From Liolophura sinensis (taxonomy: Eukaryota; Mollusca; Polyplacophora; Chitonida; Chitonidae), in contig NC_088295.1 in NCBI RefSeq assembly GCF_032854445.1, positions 39,979,385 to 40,043,384 on the forward strand: a DNA stretch of 64,000 nucleotides. Reading direction: 5' to 3'. This document shows, piece after piece, positions 25,701-37,700 of this stretch. Made by a program: the position numbers and the translations under genes. How positions within the stretch are numbered: the stretch's first letter is position 1; every line of letters begins with the position of its first letter. The notes below the pieces were generated by a model. It did not search any database. It had not been told where the DNA came from and saw nothing but the letters and a program-made list of their open reading frames with translations.

Positions 25701-28700
25701 CACTTATATGTGTAGCATTCAAACGTCCCTATGTGCTTTAAATTATCTGTAACCTGATACTTTTCTCCTTTAACATAAACGTTCGCTCCGACAGAAAAAA
25801 TCGCCATTTTTTTCCTTGCTTATATTTGTCGTCTGCTTTATTTATGTAAACAAAAACCTCTATCCACCCACAAAACTACAATACACCCGTCCAGAAGTCA
25901 AACGCTTCTATCTGGTGATGGGGGTATCTGAAGACTCAGATAACGTGCACTTGGCACAGAGCCAAGATGTGACCTGTATGTAATAAAAAGAATTGAAGGG
26001 TGATAGAATATCAGATATAATTAAGTCTTAAAGTACTAATGTTTATGCTCTCATACATTTATCCGAAACATAACAAATGAGGTAATGTAACAACTCAAAA
26101 ACATTAAACAGCACAGTGACAATTGGCATACAGACCTACCAGTGTAAATGAGCTTACAATGAGGGTTTCGGGGCAGCGCACATGTGACTGGAGGACTTTC
26201 CAACCCTAACGGTTTCAAGCCCTGGAAAGTCCTCCACCAGTTTTGACATGTGTCAAAGTGAGAAAATGAAGAGCTGTATGAAAATTTATTCAATCATGTT
26301 TGTCATTACCAGCCCACTGCTTAACCACAAAAAAGGTTACGTGAAATTTACCTTGCAAAACCTTTAGTTCAATTAAACAAGCGATTTTTGCCTAACACAT
26401 GGATTATGCAAATCGGCTACACTAAAACAAGTTTCATAAAAATGATGGATTATCGAATTCTAGTACATTTACATTTAGTGAGCAAATTTTATCTTACACT
26501 GGACACTCCCAGTACAGTGAGCACCATTTGTACTCCACCGAGTGGTTGACAACAGTTACGTTATGTGCAAGGTGGATGGCAATAATTCAATTATGTTTGT
26601 TCAAAGAATTACATGTGACTGGTTATGTGACTGGTTATTTATGACCACGGAAATCACTTTTAAGAAGTTTACGTACTCAAGTATAGTGTAGTCAAAAAAT
26701 CAGCTGTGAACTTGCATAGACCAAACTGAAGCTTTCAGCTACAGAAGACTGAAGATGCCAGCATCTGTAATAGATTTGCCATATCGCTGTGGCATTTATC
26801 ATTAGTAGTATGTCACAATAAAATCTTTGCTCTAGTTCTAAAACTCAACTGTCAATGTGATCAAGTTTCTTCCGCCGCCGTTTCCATTTTTTTCATCTCT
26901 ACTACTAAAACATTTTCACACAAGGTACTCACGCACCCCTGTTCAGAGTTCTATGTTGCATTCTTCTCATTAGTTTTGGATTGTCTTGGTTTTAAATATA
27001 CTCTGCAGTCAGTCAGAAACCGCTATCACTACCACAGGTGTCAAACAGCCCTTGAGTTCTTGTAGACACGGGAAATTTCCGACAATTTGTTAGAAGCTTT
27101 TTTTCACTTTTACCGGCATATAGAAGACTGATTAAAGACAAATTAACTTCTACTTTTTTTATCCAACACTTCCTAATTTTGTCACCTCAACGCTTGCCAG
27201 CCCAGCAAATATTACACTATCCCCCGGCCAAAGGGCCAGTGCTTATTTCAACCACTGCTTCAAATTCAAATGCTGTCAATTTTCTCACCAAACAAAGTTT
27301 TATCACCCACAAAATTGATGCAGGCATGATAAATTACCATATTATTTTTACTTCAGTGTTTCTTTATTATATGCCATTTTGCATGAACAAGAAATCATTC
27401 GCCCGTTTTATAATTTGCCTGACCACTGCGCGAACTGAACGATCCTACACGCCAATTTATGAGGGCTGCATTACCTGTAAAACAATAACACATACAACAC
27501 CATGTGTTCGTGATTGGTCATATTCTGGCGAAACAAAATGAAGACACAACTCATGTTGCCTACAAAGATAATGCTCAAGCAAGCTACAATATTTGTCAAA
27601 CAAACCAGGCATGGATGTAAGATCAGATGATATTTCACATCTTAGATGACCTGTGCATGTGGCTAATGCCACTGATTTGGTATCCTGACACTAACAAAAT
27701 GGGCATTAAAACAATAGAATTTACTACCCTTAACCAGTAAACTGCAAACTTCATTGGTCATAACAAAGTGGTATATTACAAGACTACAAACTATCAATCA
27801 CCATAAATAACGCTGCGCAGTTTGAGACTGCCATTTTGAAATCTTCAAATGCACACTGATCCTTACTGCTGAAAATCCACTCAGACCTGGTTGATATTGG
27901 ACTTGTCACCAATTAGAGTGGCTGCTGGCCAGGATGGACAAGTGCCCACATATTATAGGTCATTCACCATGGAAAATTGATCGACTGAGGCAGATAGTGG
28001 ATGCTAAGGGCTTTTGGCTGTTTATATGAGGTGGCTGTAAGGAATTGACTGTATTAACCTATAAAACACATTTTCCTTGTAAAAATTTACTCTTTTAAGC
28101 CAAGTTTTACCTCCCCTGTCACACGACAGCAGCTTTCATGTAACACAAGGTCAGTTTTTGAGGCACGAACTACAGGAAGTGGGGCCTCGCCTACCGAAGT
28201 ATGCAGTAGATCATTTTCTGGGAAACATAAAGTACAAAAAAAAAAAAAGAAAAAAAAACATGTTTAGGTGGAATATCAGGGATTCATACATGTGTCAAGT
28301 TTACAAACCAATATATGGTTCATAAAATTGAGTTTAATACATTAAAATTGAGTTTTAATGACATAAACAACTATACAAAATGTGAGAAAACTGAACTCAC
28401 AGACCTATAACCTTTCTAAAACAAAGTAAAGACGCTTCTCGGGTTGTTACAGGATTGTGTCTGGTCCAATTTCCGTTAAAATTTGACATCAGAAAATGAT
28501 CTACTGCATACTTCAGTAGGCTTCTACCGAATTGCTGTTCAATTAGCGCATGTGTTCAAAGATCAAAGAAACAATTTAACTGGGCCCAAATGTATAAAGC
28601 ATGTCTGAAGCAACAGGTTATAAATTCACGAACGTGTTACATTTTCAGCCTTGCGGGCATATGTAGTCCACATTCACAGCATAAAATAGGACAATTTATG

Positions 28701-31700
28701 TCAAATGTTTACTTCACCCTATCATTTAAGTAGTGTAGAAAGTCACTCAGGCACATGAAAATTGTTAGTGGCTATCGTTTAAGACGGAGAAAGCTCTCGT
28801 AATAGTACTTTACTTACAGGCGCAATACTTTCTCTATTACAAGAAGTAGTGTTTAACACAGCAGGGTTACAACACTGTTAATCTATATATGTGAAGGTAA
28901 TATCACAGATGTCGCTGTCTGTAGCAGTGCACATATTAGACCCGCTTGGTCAGTCACTGGTAATAACTAGTTGTGTCACGTACACAGTTAGGCGTAAAAT
29001 TTCAAAAAAGGAGAATCACAAGAAATTCCATTCGCACAGAATTTAGAAGCTCATTCAGTTGGGGAGAAAGAGTAAGGCAAAAAATCTACTGAAGATGTTT
29101 TTATGCATTTCTACTATGTTGTCAAATAAACAACCCCACTTTAAGGAAGCCTAATGCAATGTGATTGCCTCTCATATTGGGCAAAAAATAAATACAGAAC
29201 TGAGAAGGTTCAGCTAAACAAAATCACATTTTCTCATGGAAAATAAATAAGAAAAAGTTTATTTAAAAGAAACCTGTAGAAACCTTAAATAAACGGTATT
29301 TAATGATGAAAAGAAAACCTCTAAAAAAAACATATTATTCGTACACCAAATGTTGGCACTAATCAGAGAAAGTAAAGACAATTTGGAAATATTAATCCCT
29401 AACTATGCCTGTTTGACAGAGAATGCCGAAGACGTCTGTTATAGGCCTACCTGTATACATTTCATTCATGGATTTTTAAATTTCATCAAAATGGCTTAAA
29501 AACGTTTATCCTGCACTTTCCAAATCAATTTACAAAATTAAAATCTGTGATGAAAGTAGCTCTTTAACTTCCTTGTGCCACTTTCGCTTTGAAACCACCT
29601 GCAAACAGCATAATTCTAAAAATGTGCCATTCAAATGGAAGAGTAAGCTCCAAGGAAGTAATTGGGTTTGTTCCTATTATAGGTTATGCCATAAAATAAA
29701 GAGAACAAGAAAAACTAGAATTGATCTGTGAACAGCAGATCCTAGGTCGTGATCCCGGATCGGATTGATGATGTTTTCCCCACCAAATAATACACAGCCC
29801 TTGTAACAGCAAGTTTATACTTCCACGTATCAATCCACGACCTGCCATGCACAGACTAGCTGGCCCCCTCCTCCCTCTTGACAACGGGGATAGGCAGCCA
29901 TACTTTTGTACACAGACAGTACATTTGTAGCGCTTTGCACTCAGTGATTTTCAGCTTTACACCTGTTAGGGTTTTCTCGCAACAGACCTCCAAATATGGT
30001 AAAAAATTGCGCTTTTTTGCTTTTTCATCACAATTTGCGGCAAAACTATACATCGCCGGAAAGAAATAAGTCCAGATTCATGATCAGGACGTCAAACTAC
30101 GTCGGGCAGCATGCTTACAATGTTCGTGCCTTCATCCTAGTCGCAAATGCTTTTAAAATGCATCATATAACATGAGGACGTCAAAGTGCCAAATATAGCA
30201 AATCGGCCTTTGGACTATTTGAAGCACTGCAACTCCCACATTTATTAACACACTTCAATGATTTTCCGCATGCCTACAGTACACATATGGCCCTTTGGAC
30301 TCAGTCATTTTCAGCACCACAGCTGCAGCGGTTTTGTGTTACGTGACCTCCAAACATGGCCGAAAATTGCACTCTTTCGCACTTTCATGGCAATTGGCGA
30401 CAAAAACGTACGTCGGAGAAAGGAAAAACCACCAAATTTGTCATCAGTACATCCAACTACGCCTAGCAGCCTACTTAAAACCTTGAAATTCACAACATTT
30501 TCATCACCTGACAAATTGGCTAAGCTGGGATCGAACTCTGACATGACTGACAGGCATGAGCAGTAAGAGAAAAGTAAGAAAGAAGAAGAAAAAAAAAAAA
30601 AAAAGCAAATCCGGCGCGATCTGCCTGATGTCCTATTCTTGACATCGATCATCTTCGCTGCTCGACTGCCCCAGACACATCGGCGTCACACCACACAGCC
30701 AGGAGACGGTTAGCGTTTAAATCCTTGTGTACTTAGGTCAAGTCGGAGAAAATTTCGCCAGCATCTCCCCTACCATCCACACTATAATAAATGCCACAAA
30801 GTCCCCAAGGCAGTCGCAATTCTCACTTCAAATTTACATATACATTTTCTTTACCTTTATATCTTTCATGTCAAAGCATAAGTTATTGGTCGAAAATCAA
30901 CACATAACCAGCTACACGGCTTTCAAAGTTTCCACGCGACCTTAGACCGTTTGTCACTGAGGCAGTCAGCCAGTCATTTGCATTCCCGCGAAAAGATCGG
31001 CGAGCTTTATGATGCTACACTATGCCCAGTGAAAAACGGCCATTTCTTGGCAGGCTTGGCCCGCTTTGTGTAAGAAATAACGCAAAAACACGGCCCGTGT
31101 AACAGCAAGTTTGTACTTTCACGTCTCAATCCACGACCTGCCATGCACAGACTCAATGCTCTACTGATACCTCTGCCGTTGTCAGAAAGTCAAAACCTGG
31201 ACCACAGCACATGTCGATATCTGTCAATCACCCTGGCCTGGTTAGCGTACAGTAAAGGTCTGCGCAAAACGAAGCTAACTTTTACATGTCCACGTCATTT
31301 GCCGTTGTAGTTAGAATTCTACGCCATCTAACAGAGCACTGTATATATGTCGATATCTGTCAATCACCCTGGCCTGGTTAGCGTACAGTAAAGAAGAAAA
31401 GGTCTGCGCAAAACGAAGCTAACTTTTACATGTCCACGTCGTTTGCTGTTGTAGTTAGAATTCTACGCCATCTAACAGAGCACTGTATAGCTGAATGTCA
31501 TTGTATAGCTGAATGTCATTGTATAACTGTTTGAGGAGATCACGGTCAGTGTAGCCAAAAGCATCAGGTCAAATACTATAAACCCAGTCCAGTCCCCATC
31601 TAACTCCATGTTAATAGGATTCCCATCTTTTTCTAAACAAAAAACGGTGTTGTCATTTAAACGCTTCTAGCGAGAAAACTATTGATTGTAGCTCAAATCT

Positions 31701-34700
31701 GTTGGCAAATGCTAGAAAGAGCATGTCTTGGGCTACACTTTGGTGCAAGTTGCATGTTTCTACCTCCCATAGTTCTTGAGTTACAGCGCATTAAATTTAC
31801 GTAATTTTTTGTCAGTTTTTTGCATGTATCTCAAAAAGTTACACAGATATGCAAAAAATAAAAGCAGATTCGGAATCAGCAGCTCAAGATACATCAGAAT
31901 ACAGAACAATTGAAATTTCAGAACTTTTTGTGACATCAAAACTTCAACCAATGGCGAGCTTCCAGAGTTTTGACCGGAAGTCGACCATTTTTGCAAACTT
32001 TTTGTAACTCGTGACCTTTTAGCTGCGTGTAAAATTTGAAAACAATCGGTTCAGTGGTTCTTGAGGAGAAGATTTTTAAAGGTTCTACACAAAATTCAAT
32101 ATGGCGGCCGAACCACGTGACATAGAAAAAAAATGGAGAATTTGTCTCGAGAAAATCACCGCCAGATAATATAAGCAAAATTTGAGACTTGTATGTTGAA
32201 TGGTATTGGAGTTCACCTGCTAACAAAGTCAGTGAAAAAAAATAATAATAAGAAGAAGAAAAAACAGAACGATTACAATAGGTATCCCGTTCGAGAAGAA
32301 CGGGATCCCTAAATATAGATGTTAAAGCAGAGATGTATAGCTATTAAAGCAGACATTCCAAGGTTCAAGTCAGCCTATGCAGCGTCACTTCCTGTTAACT
32401 GAATTGTGTTTTTATGCATTGTTATATAACCAACTTAATTACAAAGCATATATTCTTTGTAGGCATCATACACTGTGTGTACACAATATAGCATATATAT
32501 ATATGTGTGTGTGTGTGTGTGCCAAATGCAGTAAATCTATCTTTGGACATTATTCAAAAGCGTGCATGTCATGTGTTTTTTGAGACAGGTTAACGATTTT
32601 TAAAATACATAAAGTAAACGTATAGCCCTTTATACACAGCAATTGTTGGTTTTACAGCTTTAACAGTTTTCTGTCATGTGCCCTATGAAGAGGAAAAAGG
32701 AAATTCCAATTTTTTGCACTTCGATCACAATTACGACAAAATTATACATCGCAGGACAAAGTTAAGGCCAGATTCGTAATCATGAAGTCAAACTGTGCCC
32801 AGCAATATGCTAAGAATCTTCAAATTCCAATTTTTTATTTTCACATGACGTCACATAAGATGTATCAGTTAAACCCAAATCTGCATTCTCATTGCATCCG
32901 TTTTCTGCTCATACAGCATCCAGGGAACACTTATTATCTGTGCTAAATTTCAAGTCAATTGGACAGTGGGTTTTGAAGAAAATGGGTGTCAAATGTTTTC
33001 ACATCAACCCTAAATGGCCGCCAGATTATGCGACTTAGGTCACCCAACTTTTTACTCGTCAAAATTCATCTCAGGGTCTACCACATATTTCAGTCTCGCG
33101 CATTTCTGTTCAGCCTTTTCAGCTGTAGAAGTTTCTCAATTTTGAAAAATACAATGGCGGCCAGCATTATGGTAGACCTTCCCATGTACAAGCAGAGAGG
33201 TAACCAGCATGAGCTGGACTTAAACTCACAGCAACCACATTGGTGAGAGGCTCCTGGGTCATTACGCTGCGCTAGCGCGCTAACCAACTGAGCATCTCAT
33301 AAAGGGATTACTATTTGTATTCTTTCTGTAAATGCTGATGACTTTGATTCAATTACTGAATGGCTGTAAAGCGAGGTGTGAAAATACAGGGAGTGAGGTT
33401 TGGCTTACCAGCATGCTGACATGTGAGAGTTGAGATGAACTCACTCAAACGTTTGAGAATGGCTTTTTCCCTCTTTCCTTCATGTAATAATGTTTATTTA
33501 GCATGATACATTACATTAAAGTGATGAACATTATTTTTTTTTTTTTTGTTCAGTATTTATAACGCGGTCATGTGATATGATTGACAGCTAGTCATCTGAG
33601 TAGGCCATTTTGAATCTGAGGCATCCAAGTTCCAGGAGTTACCTTTGACACAAACACACCTGGACAAATTGGATACCAAATGTATTGTAACTGTTTTTTT
33701 TTATTCAAAAATAAAGTTGATGACACTATATAACTTGTATTGATGACACTACATAACTTGGATTCAGCTTGTAGAAATGTTTAACATGCACCAAGTTCTG
33801 TAGTTGAGCTCAGGCCTGTGATGACGCGATATAAAGCTGTGCTGAAATACTTGAATACTTAGGTAACAAAAAATCTCATGCGTTTACAGTAAACTAACAA
33901 TAAGAAAGCATTTGACAAAACACATTTTGCACTGATAAAACTTCGTTCAATGTCAAAATCCTGACCTGTAAGATAGGCTGTGGCCCTACATACCTTAGCC
34001 GTATATACTGGATACCAAGGTCATTTCATTATAGCGCGAGGCTGTCTATGACGCACTCGGGAACCTGTTCCCAAAGCAGCGTGCTCTAGCAAAGCTGCAG
34101 TGCTTTAGCAAAAAACAAATTTCTTGGTCACTGGATAATTTCAACCAATATCTAGATTCTACAACTTTCAACGTAGAAAGTACACATTATCACCCTGAAA
34201 GTGCCTAGGCTTTGTGCAACTGCAGTTGCTGCAAATTTCAGCTCAATTACATCAGCTGTTTTGGATAAGAAGCATTTTTTACGTTTAACACAAAATCCAA
34301 TATGGCCACCAAGTCACCTGACCGAATGTTTCCGAAAAGCTAAAAAGCACAACTTCAGACCCTTTCCTAAAACATACAGAAGTTTCAGGAATGCGCCATT
34401 AGTTGTTTTCTCACAAAATGTATCACAGAATTGGTGAGAATAAAAATAATAATTCAAACAGATACAACAGGGATTCAACCCTGAATGGCTTGAACCCCTA
34501 ACAACACTCCAAAGGTCTCCTTTCACAAAAATATTCTGTGGGAATACAGACACTGGTCATTGGACAAAACTCACCTTTATGGTTTGGTAAGATCCACTGA
34601 ATAAGTAGGTTTCATTGGCAACCAAGGCTCTCACCCAATGATTCAACCCTGTTATCTCCCTTTTCAATATGTGGGTCTGTGCATCCCACACCTACAAATT

Positions 34701-37700
34701 ATGAACATATGTTTTTTATATACTGAACATTAACATGGATTAACATTGCCAAATTTCACTTCTCCACCAACAAACATTCCAGCCATTTTCCGTGTTACAA
34801 AACTGATTTTCAAGTAATTCAAGAAGCATGAATGATTGTTTGACAGTGGATGGAAGCTTCTGATTTATTTAAAAAACAATGGTGGGAGGAAACCAAGTAC
34901 AATCCGAGAGAAAATCCACAACTATCTGCAGGTTGCTTACAGACCTTCCCACGTATGGCCAGGGAGGAAGCCAGCATGAGCTAGTATTGAACTCTCAGCA
35001 ATCGCATTTGCAAGAAACTCCTGGCTCATTGCGCCGTGCTGGCGTGCTAACCCCTCAGCCAAAGAGGCCCCCTGGAAGGTTTTAACAGGTTTAAAGGAAA
35101 GCACACACTACTTACACATTTTACAGTTTAGGAGATATTGTTCACAAGATCTAAAAGCCAAAACATGATCTTTACCTGGCAAAGAAGGTCAAAGGTCATT
35201 CAGGCTAAGGAAAATTTTGTAGAGCACCTATTTGATATACCACGTATGAAGTTTTAATGAATACTGCAAAAACTGACTATGGGCTAAGAAAAAAAAATAA
35301 TTATGACAGAAACCTGACATAGGGCTTTCCCAAGATCAAACATGCTGATACTGCTGATAATAAAGTATAAATAGAAGCCACAGTTCAGGATGTGGTTAAT
35401 ATTCCGCTTCAGATTCATGTAAATGCTGTACCCAAATGTCTAGCATGGGGCTTTCTTACTGTTACAATAAAAAGGTTTTTAAAAACAAAGTTCAACAGTT
35501 TATGTGCAAAAACCCTACATTTCGGGGTCACTGCAACATTAACTGCTTTTCAGGACTTCTAAAGTTGGCTGAATGGCAAGAGACATAAGAGTATGTCATT
35601 TCTATGATGTTTTTGCATCCACGTAAGTTCCAATTCATGTTCATTGCATCATACTGGTATAACGAAAGAATGTTTCTCTTCATTAGATCTCCAGAGCTTT
35701 CAAGAGCCAACTAACCTTTAAAAGCCCTAAATGAAGCTTTTCTGTAGATATAGTGTCAATGATGTAATGAAAGCCCTAAATGAAACTGTTCTGTAGATAT
35801 AGTGTTAATGACGTAATAAAAGCCCTAAATGAAACTGTTGTGTAGATATAGTGTCAATGATGTAATGAAAGCCCTAAATGAAGCTTTTCTGTAGATATAG
35901 TGTCAATGATGTAATGAAAGCCCTAAATGAAACTGTTCTGTAGATATAGTGTTAATGATGTAATAAAAGCCCTAAATGAAACTGTTCTGTAGATATAGTG
36001 TTAATGACGTAATAAAAGCCCTAAATGAAGCTGTTCTGTAGATATAGTGTCAATGATGTCATAAAAGCCTTAAATGAAGCTGTTCTGTAGATATAGTGTC
36101 AATGATGTAATAAAAGCCCTAAATGAAACTGTTCTGTAGATGTAGTGTTAATGACGTAATAAAAGCCCTAAATGAAACTGTTCTGTAGATATAGTGTTAA
36201 TGACGTAATAAAAGCCCTAAATGAAACTGTTCTGTAGATATAGTGTCAATGATGTAATAAAAGCCCTAAATGAAACTGTTCTGTAGATATAGTGTTAATT
36301 ATGTAATGAAAACCCTAAATGAAGCTGTTCTGTAGATATAGTGTTAATGACGTAATGAAAACCAATATATCACAAAAACGGGCATAGCTTTATCAAGTTT
36401 TTGTCATTGAAATCCATTTTCAACAGGCCTCTGTGCCAATGGTAGATACATAAACAACTTAATTTTATAAGCATTAGTAAAGCACTTCTGATGATACACA
36501 GTGCTACAGATAATGGGCATACAGACAAAAATACGCTTAAAAAATTAGATGATACGTTTCTAAAACTAAAACAGAGCGTACTGTATTCGCCCAAAGATTT
36601 GTGTGTACGTCTAAGTTCTGGAAAGGTATTGTGCACGCGAGATTTAAAGCAGACAGTCTTGTCAAAATCTGAAGTAAATCTCCACAGCGAACTATGTGCT
36701 CGACGTTCTCCATCATATGTTAGTTTTCAAACACTCCAAGCTACAGCAAAATCTTCTCTGCCATCACCCACAGCCGTGAAGAATGCCTACCATGATATTT
36801 GTCTTTGTGACATTCTCAAGTGTTTGCCGTGAAAAAGATGTAGCAAAGGGTTAAAAACAGTCTTTTTGGTTACTATGCTGCAAGTTCTGCTTCTATATTG
36901 TACAAAATCATCATAATATCGCTCCTCAAAGTCTGATTTCAATTCCCCACGAATCGTCAGTCTGCAGTGTTAAACTATGATCGAGGGCCCAGTTCCTGAC
37001 ATAAACATGATTTCGTGAAGAGAAAAGCTAATGCAATGGAATAAAAAATATCATGAAAGACAGCTAGCAACATATGCACAGGAAGATTTCAGATTTACTA
37101 CATACTGCCAATAATTAAAGCACAAAATAAGATATTCTTGTTTTGTAATGTAGGCCCTACATTTGACTCTAGCCTATATCAACAACCATTTTCTCAACTT
37201 TTCTCGCATAGGTCAAGAAATGTTTAGACAGGTCAAAGAAAATTTACGTTGCATCAGGCAGGTTACCATAGAAAAAAATAATACTGCAACCCCTGCTATC
37301 AAAGCACAAGGAATGAAAAGTACAGAATAAAATTGTCAGTGAGTTACTGAAATAAATCCCACACAGGTTGATGCAAAATAAATGTATTTAACTTCATTCA
37401 AATTCATTCCTCTTGCGGAAGAAGGCCTATGTAAACATGTATGCATATATCAGTTTATGTCTTTTCTTCACCCCCTTTCACTCGATCAACTTCACACTTT
37501 CCAGGTGTATTACTGATGACCCAAAAGAGTGACATGCTGAAAAATATATGTTCTGCAGTACTGCATACTTGGAAAGTGGGAAGTAATGTACTCCCTCTCT
37601 TTCACAGTCGGGAGTACCGTACTCCCTCTGACAAAAAATTATCTGTAGCACTGATAGTGTTAACAAAACAAAAAAGGAGCTATATCACAAAAAAAGGTAT

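Larger units (their letters stand above)
29808..32840 (+). repeat. Cluster of diverged dispersed repeats
   Basis: A 56-bp block with ATCCACGACCTGCCATGCAC occurs at 29808 and 31102. A longer block (Thr/Leu-like ORF remnants, GACCTCCAAATATGG and TACATCGCCGGA motifs) recurs in diverged form at about 29915-30110, 30270-30475 and 32610-32810. The small open frames here follow these repeats and are not genes. Confidence 0.55.
20195..34574 (-). other. TRAF7: 14.4-kb TRAF7 intron
   Basis: No TRAF7 coding sequence is needed here because the flanking exons join in frame. The intron holds SINE fragments (20787, 23450, 33152), a tyrosine recombinase relic (25090-25640), a hairpin (26189-26236), a 32-bp inverted repeat pair (28189/28490), diverged dispersed repeats at 29.8-32.8 kb, a 136-bp tandem duplication and Helitron-like ends. 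The plus frame 27179-27541 shows no recognisable domain. Confidence 0.6.

Noticed and set aside
32490-32521. TA/TG microsatellite and adjacent 68-codon frame
   Set aside because: It is simple sequence; the frame is driven by TATATA and TGTGTG repeats.
36491-36832. A 113-codon plus-strand open frame in a TRAF7 intron
   Set aside because: No domain, signal peptide or splice context is recognisable, and a frame of this length is expected by chance in 64 kb of intronic DNA.
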